Source: JAZPYZ01 sp045544455 (GTDB taxonomy: Bacteria; Bacillota; Clostridia; Oscillospirales; Acutalibacteraceae). Taken from it: DNA of 64,000 nt. The notes below the pieces were generated by a model that made no database searches, was not told where the DNA came from, and was given only the letters and a program-made list of their open reading frames with translations. The position numbers and the translations under genes are program-made. The stretch covers positions 124,001-188,000 of the forward strand of contig JAZPYZ010000019.1 in the NCBI GenBank assembly GCA_045544455.1, in the 5' to 3' direction. Positions within the stretch are counted from its first letter, which is position 1; each line of letters begins with the position of its first letter. Of the stretch, positions 48,501-57,881 are shown piece by piece.

Positions 48501-51062
48501 ATGGAACAAAACATTTTAGATTGTTTACATAATTCTCCATCCACCACGCACATCTTGCCGTTCTTTTGGCAACACGGTGAAGAACACGATCTGCTGACTA
48601 AAGAGATCGATGCGATCTATCAATGCGGCATTCGCGAATTTTGTGTTGAAAGCCGCACCCACGAGCAGTTCTGTGAAGATAAATGGTGGGAAGATTTCGG
48701 TTTTATCTTAGAGCAAGCCAACGCGCGCGGCATGCGCGTGTGGTTGCTTGATGACAAGCGATTCCCGACGGGATATGCCAACAACTACGTTGGCACCCAT
48801 CCGGAATTGCGCGCGGTCTCGGCCCGGTATGCGTATTACGACTTTGTCGGGCCACAAAACGACATCGCGGTGATAGCGGAACATTTAGGACCGGAAGAAG
48901 ACTATATATCGGTTGTGGCCTATCGCCGGGAACAAAACGGAAACGTGATGACCGGTGAAGCGATTGACCTGCTTGAAAACTGTGATGAAAACGGTTTGTT
49001 GTGGTGGGATATCCCCGAAGGAAACTGGCGAATCTGCTACACCATTCGCACCAAAAACACCGGCCCGTCCGGTCAACGCAACTATATCGATATGTTGTCG
49101 GCCGAATCCTGCAAAGCAATGGTACACGCGATCTATCAACCGCACTATGATCGGTTTGCCGATTATTTCGGCAACACCTTCGCTGGCTTTTTCTCGGATG
49201 AACCATCCTTTGCCAACGCCAACTGCAGTTACTATTCGATCATCGGTAAAACCGAGATGTTTTTGCCGTGGAACGATGAACTGGTCACGATGATTGCTGA
49301 CAAAACCGGGAAAACGCAGACGGAAATCAAACGGATGTTACCGGCGTTGTGGCATGAGATCGAAGGATCGACCGCTTTAATCCGCGAAGCATATATGGAT
49401 GCAGTCACCGAACAATACAGTCGAAATTTTTCGTGGATGCTCGGCGATTGGTGTCGCGCACATGGAGTGATGTATATCGGGCATATCATCGAAGATATGA
49501 ACACCCACCAGCGGCTCGGTTGCGGACCGGGACACTTCTTCCGCGCACTGGACGGACAAGACATGGCCGGTTGTGACGTGGTGCTGAATCAAATCGCACT
49601 CGGACATCGTGACCTTGATTTCCACCTGCCAGTATGGGGTGGCGTAGCCGATCCGGCATTTTTCAACTACACGATGGCAAAACTCGCCTCTTCCCACTCA
49701 CATATTCAACCGCTAAAACAAAACCGCGCTATGTGCGAACTGTTTGGCGCATTTGGTTGGGCAGAAGGTGTTCCGACGATGAAATATCTGGCTGACCACA
49801 TGTTGGTCAGCGGCATTAACCATTTTGTACCGCACGCTTTTAATGCCAAATATCCCGATGCCGATTGTCCACCGCATTTCTATGCCGGCGGCAACAACAG
49901 TCAGTTCCCGTTGTTTGCTGAATTGATGGGATATCTCGCGCGCATGGCGCATATTCTATCCGGCGGTATCCACCGCGCTGACGTGGCGGTATACTATAAC
50001 GCAGAAGCCGAATGGGCCGGCGGTGACTATATGTTGCAACAAGAGGTGTGCCGCAAACTCGCTCGTGCTCAGATCGATTTTGATTTAATACCGCAAGACG
50101 TATTGGTAACGTCTAAAACGCAAGGACATCGATTAGCGATCCATCAAGAAACCTACGGTGCGATCATCGTGCCGTATAGTCAATATCTGCCGAAAACCGT
50201 ACTTGACGCATTCGATCGCTTGTCGCAAGCCGGCGTACCGGTGATTTTTATCGATAAATTACCGGACTCGTCGACCGACGGACAACCGTTAAGCGGTGTT
50301 CTTGCGGCGTGTAATGCGATTCCGCTTGACGAGATCGCCGTTCATTTGGTACAAAACGGACATCGTAGCGTGACGACCGCTATGGAAACCGATGCGTTGC
50401 GGTTCTATCATATCGAACGCGGCAAACATCATGTATGTATGCTATGGAACGAAGATCATACCCGCGAGATCGATACCGATATCACCTTGCCGACCACCGG
50501 CCAAGCGGTCGTCTACGACGGATGGACCAACCGCGCGTTTACACCGGCACAAAACGGTCATACTATTCGTGTGAAACTCGCACCGTGCGCCGCCATCATC
50601 GTTTGTGTGGGCGACGATAACGACCAGTTGCCGGCTTACGATTACACCACCTACCCATTAACCGACGTCGCATTGGATTGGGATATTTCCATCCGCGAAT
50701 CCACCAAGCCTGAATTTGTGCCCTATCGCACCGGCAAAATTGGCAATCTTGCAAAAGAACTCCCCCGTTTTGGCGGTGTGATTCGGTACGAAACCGTTTG
50801 GACAGTAAATGATGCCGACGCCATACACGTGTTGGATCTCGGTCGCGTGGGCGAAACCGCACAACTGTGGATCAACGGCACCTACGTAGGATCATGCGTA
50901 ACCGCGCCGTTCCGGTTCGACATGAACGGTGTGTTGCAAAACGGCGAAAACCATATCCGCATTGAGGTTATGACAAACCTCGGCTATCTGGAACGGGATA
51001 TGTTCTCGCGATTTGTTGTGTTGCCGCCAACCGGTTTAGTCGGCCCTGTTTGTATTGGATAA
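48501..51062 (+). CDS. GH106-like alpha-L-rhamnosidase family protein
   Basis: An 853-residue protein matching the GH106-like/rhamnosidase barrel: GIREFCVESRTHEQFC, MRVWLLDDKRFPTGYANN, AGFFSDEPSF and SGINHFVPHAFNAKYPD. A C-terminal beta-sandwich (ETVWTVNDADAIHVLDLGRVGETAQLWING) follows, typical of the carbohydrate-binding tail. No signal peptide is present, so action is intracellular. ATG after a GGGGG-type site. It is followed after 12 bp by a redox gene pair. Confidence 0.83.
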   Translation: MEQNILDCLHNSPSTTHILPFFWQHGEEHDLLTKEIDAIYQCGIREFCVESRTHEQFCEDKWWEDFGFILEQANARGMRVWLLDDKRFPTGYANNYVGTHPELRAVSARYAYYDFVGPQNDIAVIAEHLGPEEDYISVVAYRREQNGNVMTGEAIDLLENCDENGLLWWDIPEGNWRICYTIRTKNTGPSGQRNYIDMLSAESCKAMVHAIYQPHYDRFADYFGNTFAGFFSDEPSFANANCSYYSIIGKTEMFLPWNDELVTMIADKTGKTQTEIKRMLPALWHEIEGSTALIREAYMDAVTEQYSRNFSWMLGDWCRAHGVMYIGHIIEDMNTHQRLGCGPGHFFRALDGQDMAGCDVVLNQIALGHRDLDFHLPVWGGVADPAFFNYTMAKLASSHSHIQPLKQNRAMCELFGAFGWAEGVPTMKYLADHMLVSGINHFVPHAFNAKYPDADCPPHFYAGGNNSQFPLFAELMGYLARMAHILSGGIHRADVAVYYNAEAEWAGGDYMLQQEVCRKLARAQIDFDLIPQDVLVTSKTQGHRLAIHQETYGAIIVPYSQYLPKTVLDAFDRLSQAGVPVIFIDKLPDSSTDGQPLSGVLAACNAIPLDEIAVHLVQNGHRSVTTAMETDALRFYHIERGKHHVCMLWNEDHTREIDTDITLPTTGQAVVYDGWTNRAFTPAQNGHTIRVKLAPCAAIIVCVGDDNDQLPAYDYTTYPLTDVALDWDISIRESTKPEFVPYRTGKIGNLAKELPRFGGVIRYETVWTVNDADAIHVLDLGRVGETAQLWINGTYVGSCVTAPFRFDMNGVLQNGENHIRIEVMTNLGYLERDMFSRFVVLPPTGLVGPVCIG

Positions 51063-51074
51063 GGAGGTTTGGAT

Positions 51075-51272
51075 ATGGGCGTTTCTCTCAATCCCGACAA
51101 AGAAATCGTTGCCGTTATTAAAGATGGGTTAAAGAAAAACGGCGGATATTGCCCGTGTCGGCGAGAAAAAATCGAAGAAAACAAATGTATTTGCAAAGAG
51201 TTTCGTGAACAGATGGCCGATCCTGATTTTGAAGGGTTTTGCCACTGTATGCTATATTACAAATCAAAATAA
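51075..51272 (+). CDS. Ferredoxin-thioredoxin reductase catalytic-chain-like protein
   Basis: A 65-residue protein whose cysteines follow the FTR beta pattern: GGYCPCRREK, KCICKEF and GFCHCMLY. In plant and archaeal-type FTR these six cysteines bind a 4Fe-4S cluster and form the redox disulfide that reduces thioredoxin with ferredoxin electrons. It is shorter than plant FTR-beta (about 110 residues) but similar to prokaryotic FTR-like proteins. AAGGAGG lies 7 nt before the ATG. Thioredoxin starts 14 bp downstream. Confidence 0.88.
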   Translation: MGVSLNPDKEIVAVIKDGLKKNGGYCPCRREKIEENKCICKEFREQMADPDFEGFCHCMLYYKSK

Positions 51273-51286
51273 AAGGAGTGGAAAAC

Positions 51287-51598
51287 ATGGCAGAAATTAC
51301 GTTAACCAGAGACAATTTTGAAGCAGAAGTGCTGCAATCCGACAAACCGGTCTTGGTAGACTTTTGGGCTACGTGGTGCGGACCGTGCCGCATGGTCGCT
51401 CCTATCGTCGAAGAAATCGCTAACGAGTATGCCGACCGCGTGATCGTGGGAAAAGTCAACGTCGATGACGAACCCGAACTCGCCGCACAGTTTGGAATCA
51501 ACAGCATTCCAACCATCATGTTGTTCCAAGACGGCAACTTGACACAAACCGTAATCGGGTATCGCCCGAAAGCCGATTTGGTCGCCTTAATCCCGTAA
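51287..51598 (+). CDS. trxA: Thioredoxin
   Basis: A 103-residue thioredoxin with FWATWCGPCRM (active-site WCGPC) and the cis-proline loop INSIPTIMLF. AAAAGGAG precedes the ATG. It ends four or five residues sooner than most, at LVALIP. It is likely reduced by the adjacent FTR-like protein rather than by an NADPH flavoenzyme; no trxB is in the window. Confidence 0.95.
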   Translation: MAEITLTRDNFEAEVLQSDKPVLVDFWATWCGPCRMVAPIVEEIANEYADRVIVGKVNVDDEPELAAQFGINSIPTIMLFQDGNLTQTVIGYRPKADLVALIP

Positions 51599-51614
51599 AT
51601 AATAGTAATGAAAG

Positions 51615-51649
51615 CCGGATGAAAACCATCGTTTTCATCCGGTTTTTTT
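51615..51649 (+). terminator. Terminator after trxA
   Basis: Perfect 12 bp stem (CCGGATGAAAAC/GTTTTCATCCGG) followed by T7. The minus-strand U-tract is poor, so the V-ATPase operon end is less well defined. Confidence 0.93.
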
Positions 51650-51658
51650 GTATGCATA

Positions 51659-52306
51659 TCAATAGCCGTGCGCTTGTACCAACATCATATCTTTCACCTT
51701 CATCAATCGAATGGTAGTACTGCGCTCGTTTTCATCCAGTTTCATCGTAATGTATTGGATGGTATCTTGATATTGCGGAATCATAACGTGTTCCAACGCA
51801 TTAACGCGCCGACGTGTTTTTTCGATTTCCACCGCCATCAATTGACACGATTTTTCCACCTGAGCCAACCGTAACATCTTTTCAAACACGCGCGATAACG
51901 ATTGGATCGCCTCGTCCAACTCACCGGACGTATCCGCATAGCCATATGGGAACATATCCTGTTCGTTTGGACTACGCAACCGAATCTGAAACACCGGAAT
52001 CCTTACGCTCATCACGTTACGTTCTTCCACTTCGAGGTGCACTTGTTGTTTTGGTAACATCAACGCCACATCCAAGGTTACACCTTGCATCACCGAACGC
52101 GCCAGCGCCATGTGTCGGTTGACATCCGCCAATTCCCATTCCACCTCGCTGCGTAACGTTTTGTTTTCACGTACCATATCAAGGAACTGACGCATCAATT
52201 CATCCCGTTTATCTTTGAGCAGTTTGTGACCGCGTTTGGCGGTCGTCAATTTTCGTTTCAAGTTGCTCAATTCCATACGAGTGGGATTAACACGTAATCT
52301 GGACAC
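51659..52306 (-). CDS. ntpD: V-type ATP synthase subunit D
   Basis: A 215-residue V-ATPase central-stalk subunit D: RVNPTRMELSNLKRKLTTAKRGHKLLKDKRDELM at the N-terminus (ends as RVNPTRMELSNLKRKL plus GHKLLKDKRDEL) and TRRRVNALEHVMIPQ near the C-terminus, forming a long coiled coil that turns inside the A3B3 head. A GTG start follows AAAGGAGGTG. Last gene of the operon. Confidence 0.95.
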   Translation of the reverse strand: MSRLRVNPTRMELSNLKRKLTTAKRGHKLLKDKRDELMRQFLDMVRENKTLRSEVEWELADVNRHMALARSVMQGVTLDVALMLPKQQVHLEVEERNVMSVRIPVFQIRLRSPNEQDMFPYGYADTSGELDEAIQSLSRVFEKMLRLAQVEKSCQLMAVEIEKTRRRVNALEHVMIPQYQDTIQYITMKLDENERSTTIRLMKVKDMMLVQAHGY

Positions 52307-52327
52307 ACACGCACCTCCTTTACCGGG

Positions 52328-53701
52328 TTATACCACATCGTAATATTGTTCCAGCAACGCATCACTGATGCGCTTGAGTTCAGAGCGCGGCAAAATTCTC
52401 AACAATCGCCACCCCATATCCAAGGTCTCTTCGATACGGCGATCGGTGTCATACCCTTGTGACACATAGTCCGTTTCAAACGCATCGGCGAACCGTGCAT
52501 ACAATTTATCGGTATCGGTTAGCGCCGATTCACCCAGGATAACCATCAATTCTTTTGCTTCTTTTCCCCGTGCATACGCCGCGAATAATTGATTCATGGT
52601 GTTGCTGTGATCTGCACGGGTTTTTCCTTCGCCAATACCTTTATCTTTCAAACGAGACAACGACGGTAATACGTCGATCGGCGGCGCCATACCTTTGCGA
52701 TATAGATCGCGACTTAAAATGATCTGTCCTTCGGTAATGTATCCGGTTAAATCCGGAATCGGATGGGTTTTATCGTCTTCCGGCATCGTCAGGATCGGAA
52801 TCATGGTGATACTGCCTTCTTTGCCGATCTGCCGGCCGGCGCGTTCGTAGATAGCAGCCAAGTCGGTATACATATATCCCGGATAACCGCGACGACCGGG
52901 CACTTCTTTGCGAGCGGCCGATACTTCGCGCAACGCATCGGCATAATTGGTGATATCGGTAAGAATAACCAACACGTGCATACCGCATTCAAACGCCAGG
53001 TACTCCGCGGCGGTCAAGGCCATTTTCGGCGTGGCAATACGTTCGATGGCCGGATCGTTGGCCAAATTGATAAATAGGACCGTACGATCGATCGCACCAG
53101 TCTCTTTAAAACTATCGATAAAATAATTTGACTCTTCAAACGTGATCCCCATCGCCGCGAATACCACCGCAAATTTTTCATCCTTACCGCGCACTTTCGC
53201 TTGCCGGGCAATCTGTGCCGCCAACTGCGCATGCGGCAGACCACTGGCCGAAAAAATCGGTAGTTTTTGACCGCGAACCAACGTGTTAAGCCCATCAATG
53301 GCCGATACGCCGGTTTGGATAAACTCTTGCGGATAATTACGCGCCGCCGGGTTGATCGGCATACCGTTGACATCCATCCGCTTATCGGGAATCAAAGCTG
53401 GTCCATCGTCGATGGGACGTCCGAGTCCATCGAATACGCGCCCCAACATATCCGCCGAAACACCAAGTTGCATTTGTCGGCCGGAAAATGTCACCTTGCT
53501 GTGGGAAAGATTGATACCGCTAGCGCTTTCAAACAGTTGCACCAACACGTTGGTTCCGTCGATCTCGAGCACGCGGCATCGTCGCTTTTCGCCGTTGGCC
53601 AGTTCGATCTCACCGAGTTCGTTGTAGGTAACGTTTTCCACGTCACGCACCAACATCAACGGACCGGCCACCTCGTCGATGGTTCGGTATTCTTTCGGCA
53701 T
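52328..53701 (-). CDS. ntpB: V-type ATP synthase subunit B
   Basis: A 457-residue non-catalytic head subunit: YRTIDEVAGPLMLV at the N-terminus, FDGLGRPIDDGP, ISAIDGLNTLVRGQKLPIFSASGLPHAQL and GYMYTDLAAIYERAGR. It lacks a classic Walker A, as expected for B. The ATG overlaps the subunit A stop by one base (TGATG). Its start at 53701 replaces a longer frame inside ntpA. Confidence 0.96.
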   Translation of the reverse strand: MPKEYRTIDEVAGPLMLVRDVENVTYNELGEIELANGEKRRCRVLEIDGTNVLVQLFESASGINLSHSKVTFSGRQMQLGVSADMLGRVFDGLGRPIDDGPALIPDKRMDVNGMPINPAARNYPQEFIQTGVSAIDGLNTLVRGQKLPIFSASGLPHAQLAAQIARQAKVRGKDEKFAVVFAAMGITFEESNYFIDSFKETGAIDRTVLFINLANDPAIERIATPKMALTAAEYLAFECGMHVLVILTDITNYADALREVSAARKEVPGRRGYPGYMYTDLAAIYERAGRQIGKEGSITMIPILTMPEDDKTHPIPDLTGYITEGQIILSRDLYRKGMAPPIDVLPSLSRLKDKGIGEGKTRADHSNTMNQLFAAYARGKEAKELMVILGESALTDTDKLYARFADAFETDYVSQGYDTDRRIEETLDMGWRLLRILPRSELKRISDALLEQYYDVV

Positions 53702-55467
53702 CAAACATCCTCCTTTATGATGGTCGAACGAATCTCGTCGACTAATGTTTGACAAACGCGCTCGTACTGGGTGTCAATTTGGTCTTCCGGAACATATTTA
53801 AATCGGCCGATCTGTTCGCGAACCGGCAACCCGGCCAGTCGCTCAATATCGGCCCCCTGTTCCAACGCGTTATTCGACTCGTCATAATACGCCAAGATCA
53901 GTCGCATCATCAGCAATTGTTTATACGGCGTAGTATAGGTATCGACCTCATGAAACGCTAACTGATGCAAAAAATCCTCGCGGATCGAACGGGCGGTTTC
54001 CATAACCAGTCGATCACGGGGCGATAACGCATCCATACCGACCAATTTTACAATTTCTTCGAGTTCGGCTTCGTTTTGCAACAACCGCATCATACGGCCA
54101 CGAAGCGGCATCCAGTCGGCCGATACGTGGTCGGCAAACCAGTTGGATAACAGATCCAGATATAGCGAGTAACTGGTTAACCAGTTGATGGCCGGAAAAT
54201 GACGTTTATACGCAAGTTGCGCGTCCAACCCCCAAAACACTTTCACAATCCGCAAAGTTGCTTGCGAAACCGGTTCGGAAATGTCACCACCGGGTGGCGA
54301 TACCGCACCGATAGCCGAAAGCGCCCCTTCCCTGCCATCACTTCCGAGCGCAATCACACGGCCGGCGCGTTCGTAAAATTGTGCCAATCGACTACCGAGA
54401 TAAGCCGGATACCCCTCTTCGCCCGGCATCTCTTCCAATCGACCGGACATCTCGCGCAACGCCTCTGCCCAACGCGACGTCGAATCGGCCATCAGCGCCA
54501 CCGAATACCCCATATCGCGAAAATATTCCGCGATGGTGATACCGGTATAAATCGACGCTTCGCGCGCCGCTACCGGCATATCCGACGTGTTGGCGATCAA
54601 CACGGTACGTTCCATCAGCGATCGTCCGGTATGAGGATCGATCAGTTGCGGAAACTCACTGAGCACGTCTGTCATCTCGTTTCCGCGTTCGCCGCACCCG
54701 ATATATACCACGATATCTGCCTCGGCCCATTTGGCCAACTGGTGTTGAGTGACGGTTTTTCCACTACCGAACGGACCGGGAATCGCCGCCACACCGCCTT
54801 TGGCAATCGGGAACATGGTATCGACCACGCGTTGTCCGGTAATCAACGGTTGATCCGGAGATAGTTTACGCGTATACGGACGCCCTTTGCGAACCGGCCA
54901 CGTTTGCATTAGTTTCAGCGCATATTCGCCTTGCGGTGTGTCTAACACGCACACCACCTCATCGACACGATGGCGGCCGCTTTGAATCGACTTAATCGTA
55001 CCGGACAGGTGCGGCGGCACCATGATTTTATGCAACACCGCATCGGTTTCCGGTACCGTACCGATGATATCGCCGCCGACCACCGTGTCGCCAACTTGTT
55101 TCAACGGGGTAAACGCCCAAACACGTTCACGCTTAAGAGAGGCCACCTCGACACCGCGCGACAGATTGTTACCGCTAATCTTCATAATATCGTCGAGCGG
55201 TCGCTGGATCCCGTCAAAGATACTCCCGATCAAACCGGGCCCGAGTTCCACACTCATGGGTTGTCCGGTGGATTCGATCGGTTCACCGGTTCCAAGCCCG
55301 GCGGTTTCCTCATACACCTGAATCGATGCGTTATCGCCGTGCATTTCAATGATTTCCCCAATCAACCGCTTGTTGCTGACGCGCACCATATCGAACAAGT
55401 TCGCATCACGCATCCCTTTAGCCACCACCAACGGACCGGAAATTTTTTGAATCTTGCCAATCGCCAT
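53701..55467 (-). CDS. ntpA: V-type ATP synthase catalytic subunit A
   Basis: A 588-residue catalytic subunit: P-loop GPFGSGKTVTQHQLAKW near residue 235, GCGERGNEMTDVL, ADSTSRWAEALREMSGRLEEMPGEEGYPAYL (split: ADSTSRWAEALREM, GEEGYPAYL) and the family-specific bulge domain (about 115-195). It hydrolyses or makes ATP at three A/B interfaces. The start could be the ATG at 55467 or the in-frame ATG at 55479; homologues favour MAIGKIQKISGPLVV. Confidence 0.96.
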   Translation of the reverse strand: MAIGKIQKISGPLVVAKGMRDANLFDMVRVSNKRLIGEIIEMHGDNASIQVYEETAGLGTGEPIESTGQPMSVELGPGLIGSIFDGIQRPLDDIMKISGNNLSRGVEVASLKRERVWAFTPLKQVGDTVVGGDIIGTVPETDAVLHKIMVPPHLSGTIKSIQSGRHRVDEVVCVLDTPQGEYALKLMQTWPVRKGRPYTRKLSPDQPLITGQRVVDTMFPIAKGGVAAIPGPFGSGKTVTQHQLAKWAEADIVVYIGCGERGNEMTDVLSEFPQLIDPHTGRSLMERTVLIANTSDMPVAAREASIYTGITIAEYFRDMGYSVALMADSTSRWAEALREMSGRLEEMPGEEGYPAYLGSRLAQFYERAGRVIALGSDGREGALSAIGAVSPPGGDISEPVSQATLRIVKVFWGLDAQLAYKRHFPAINWLTSYSLYLDLLSNWFADHVSADWMPLRGRMMRLLQNEAELEEIVKLVGMDALSPRDRLVMETARSIREDFLHQLAFHEVDTYTTPYKQLLMMRLILAYYDESNNALEQGADIERLAGLPVREQIGRFKYVPEDQIDTQYERVCQTLVDEIRSTIIKEDV

Positions 55468-55486
55468 CTTTTTCACCATCCATTCA

Positions 55487-55798
55487 CTAAGACAGGATAT
55501 CCGAACCGACTGCTTTTTCCACCGATCGGCTCACCTCGTTCATCCCGATACCGGTATTACCGTACATCCCCGGAATCGGAATGATGGCCGGCAACTCCAC
55601 GTTGCGATATCGATCGATTTCGTCGTTCATACCGCTGTAAAACGCTTCGACCATATATATCACGCCATATCCGTTTTGAACCAGTTTTTTTAAGGCGCTT
55701 ATGGCCTCGACCACATCGACACACGGATAGATATCCAAACCTAACGCGGCAAATCCATACACACTGTCTTTGTCACCGATGACCGCTACTTTAACCAT
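55487..55798 (-). CDS. ntpG: V-type ATP synthase subunit F
   Basis: A 103-residue subunit F (NtpG in Enterococcus naming): KVAVIGDKDSVYGFAALGLD, a Rossmann-like opening, and IPIPGMYGNTGIGMN near the C-terminus. It binds the central stalk with D. The ATG overlaps the end of ntpC by 8 bp. Confidence 0.93.
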   Translation of the reverse strand: MVKVAVIGDKDSVYGFAALGLDIYPCVDVVEAISALKKLVQNGYGVIYMVEAFYSGMNDEIDRYRNVELPAIIPIPGMYGNTGIGMNEVSRSVEKAVGSDILS

Positions 55799-56759
55799 AC
55801 AGCACCCGCATCCTTTCTCGGATATGTTGTTCCGGCACACCGTTTCGTTTTCCGCATAACAGAATCCGGATAGACGTCAGTTCGCTTTTGCGCGCGAAAT
55901 AATACCCAATCAGCGGCGCGATCCCAAAACTCTGGTACCGCGCCCCTTTTACATAATCCATCAGCCGATTATCGGTTTCTCGTTCAAAAGCCGAATGCGA
56001 CACTCCAAGAGATCGAGCAAGCGTGGTATATCCGCATTCCTGCAAACACGTTATAAACGCTTCTTCGCCGGCTAAGGCGGCCGTTATCAACGTGTCTTTG
56101 GATAGGCGGTCACTCTCTGCAAGTGCCGTTTCAAAAAACGTGCGATCTTTACCGGTTTTTAAACCGCGAAACGCCACCTTGATATTAGTGAGACATACCA
56201 TCGTTTCTGCTAAACCGACCGAAAAGGCATCGCCGCTTTGTTTAGCCATCGCGAGCGTTGTGTCCAGTGATACGGCATCCAACCAAATATCCAACTGTTG
56301 CCCGTCCATCGTTTCGGCCAATAACCGGTATCCGTTTGAAAGTGCCTTAGCCGCAAATGCCGGCAACGAATCGTATCGCCGTTCTCGTATGGCCGTTTCC
56401 ATCTCAGATACAGAAACCAGTGATGGCTCTATTAGAAAAGAGTGATAATCGATGTCCGTAACCAATCCTTTTAAACAGGCTTTCATATTATGAAAATCAT
56501 GTTTCACCAACAAAAAATCCAGTGCACTACGCGACGGGGCTATATCGCGGATAAACACGAGTGCATCGCGTAGTTTCTCTTGTAACACGCGCTCTTCATT
56601 CGATTCGTCCAAATCATCAAACCCCAATTCGCGCAATAGCCGAACCGCCGTCTCATAATCCGGAGCTGCGACCACACTGTCGAGTTCGTTTTGACGAATC
56701 AAATGCGTTTCGATAGCACGAACTTTCGCCACCGCAAAAATATAATCGGTTTCTTTCAC
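55791..56759 (-). CDS. ntpC: V-type ATP synthase subunit C
   Basis: A 322-residue, all-helical subunit (yeast d homologue) that links the central stalk to the K ring: DYIFAVAKVRAIETHL, LVKHDFHNMKACLKG and GIAPLIGYYFARKSELTSIRIL. GTG start after GGGAGG. Confidence 0.93.
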   Translation of the reverse strand: MKETDYIFAVAKVRAIETHLIRQNELDSVVAAPDYETAVRLLRELGFDDLDESNEERVLQEKLRDALVFIRDIAPSRSALDFLLVKHDFHNMKACLKGLVTDIDYHSFLIEPSLVSVSEMETAIRERRYDSLPAFAAKALSNGYRLLAETMDGQQLDIWLDAVSLDTTLAMAKQSGDAFSVGLAETMVCLTNIKVAFRGLKTGKDRTFFETALAESDRLSKDTLITAALAGEEAFITCLQECGYTTLARSLGVSHSAFERETDNRLMDYVKGARYQSFGIAPLIGYYFARKSELTSIRILLCGKRNGVPEQHIRERMRVLYG

Positions 56760-56792
56760 GGATCATCCTCCCTTCTCGATAACAGCGTAACT

Positions 56793-57386
56793 CTACGAGA
56801 ACAAGAGGTGACTAAGCACGTCTTGAATCTCGTCGTCATACTCATCAAACAATGCGGTTACGGTGCAGTTTTGAACCGTTTGTTGATAGCAAAGTTGAAA
56901 CCCACCGCTTGAATCGGGACAACCGCCAACGATCGCGGTGATACGGCAACCGGTTTTCAACATACGGTTTATCCGGTCCAAAAACCCATCCGGTACGCGC
57001 GCTAAATCGCGATCGTTCAACACCAAAGTCGCCTCGCCGGGTTCGGCATATCGTACAATCAACGTGACGAGTATATCGAAATACGCACGATCTTCCATCG
57101 TGCAAAACGCCTGCTTTGCTTTATCCACGACGGCGTTAATCATGGCGCCTTTAGCGGCGAGAATCTGCCGACGATACTGCAAATCCGCGCCGGAATGCGC
57201 CAACACCCGCGCTGTGTCCGCCTGCGCTTGAGTGTCTGCTTCGATGCGGGCGATTTTGTCTTGCGCAACGGTTTGTGCCTGTTCGGCGATTTCGCGACAG
57301 GTTGTATCTGCCGCAAGTGCCACCCGTTCACACGCGAGTGCGCCATCATGCTCAATGGTTTCAATAATTCTATGCAATCCCGTCAA
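56793..57386 (-). CDS. ntpE: V-type ATP synthase subunit E
   Basis: A 197-residue peripheral-stalk subunit: a long N-terminal helix rich in Ala, Glu, Gln and Arg (about 1-90) and a C-terminal alpha/beta domain with GCRITAIVGGCPDSSGGFQL. TTG start behind AAAGGAG. Confidence 0.88.
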   Translation of the reverse strand: MTGLHRIIETIEHDGALACERVALAADTTCREIAEQAQTVAQDKIARIEADTQAQADTARVLAHSGADLQYRRQILAAKGAMINAVVDKAKQAFCTMEDRAYFDILVTLIVRYAEPGEATLVLNDRDLARVPDGFLDRINRMLKTGCRITAIVGGCPDSSGGFQLCYQQTVQNCTVTALFDEYDDEIQDVLSHLLFS

Positions 57387-57407
57387 AATAGGGCTCCTTT
57401 CTTTTGA

Positions 57408-57881
57408 TTATTGCAGACCTACAATGGCTAAAATCGAAACCAAAAGTGCTAAAATCGCATAAGTTTCCACCATGGCCGATATGGTGATCGCTTTACCGTT
57501 TTGATCCGGCTTTTTGGCCACGATCCCCACACCGGCTACCGCGGCACGCGCTTGCGCGACCGCCGAAAAATAACCGACGATGGCGATTGGCATACAGGCG
57601 CCGAAATACATCAACCCCTGTGCCAACGTCAATGGTGTGGGTTGGCCACCGAGCACGCCCAATTGACTGAGCACCAAAACCGTTGTCAGCAATCCGTACA
57701 ACCCTTGTGTACCGGGTAACAACTGCAAAATCAACACTTTACTAAATTTAGACGGATCTTCCGACACCACACCCGCGGCCGCCTCGCCCACCATACCGAC
57801 ACCGCGTGCCGAACCGATACCGGCTAACAGCGCTGCCGATACCGCCCCGATCAAAGCAATGGCCAATCCCAAATCGTTCAT
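57408..57881 (-). CDS. ntpK: V-type ATP synthase membrane rotor subunit K, sodium-binding type
   Basis: A 157-residue, four-helix proteolipid (a duplicated c-subunit hairpin). The Na+ ligand set known from Enterococcus NtpK is present: L55, T58 and Q59 in QLLPGTQGLYG, Q110 in SAVAQAR, and the ion-carrying E139 in AMVETYAIL. The first hairpin's acidic residue is absent, as in V-type rotors. Start overlaps the ntpI stop (ATGA). Confidence 0.95.
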   Translation of the reverse strand: MNDLGLAIALIGAVSAALLAGIGSARGVGMVGEAAAGVVSEDPSKFSKVLILQLLPGTQGLYGLLTTVLVLSQLGVLGGQPTPLTLAQGLMYFGACMPIAIVGYFSAVAQARAAVAGVGIVAKKPDQNGKAITISAMVETYAILALLVSILAIVGLQ

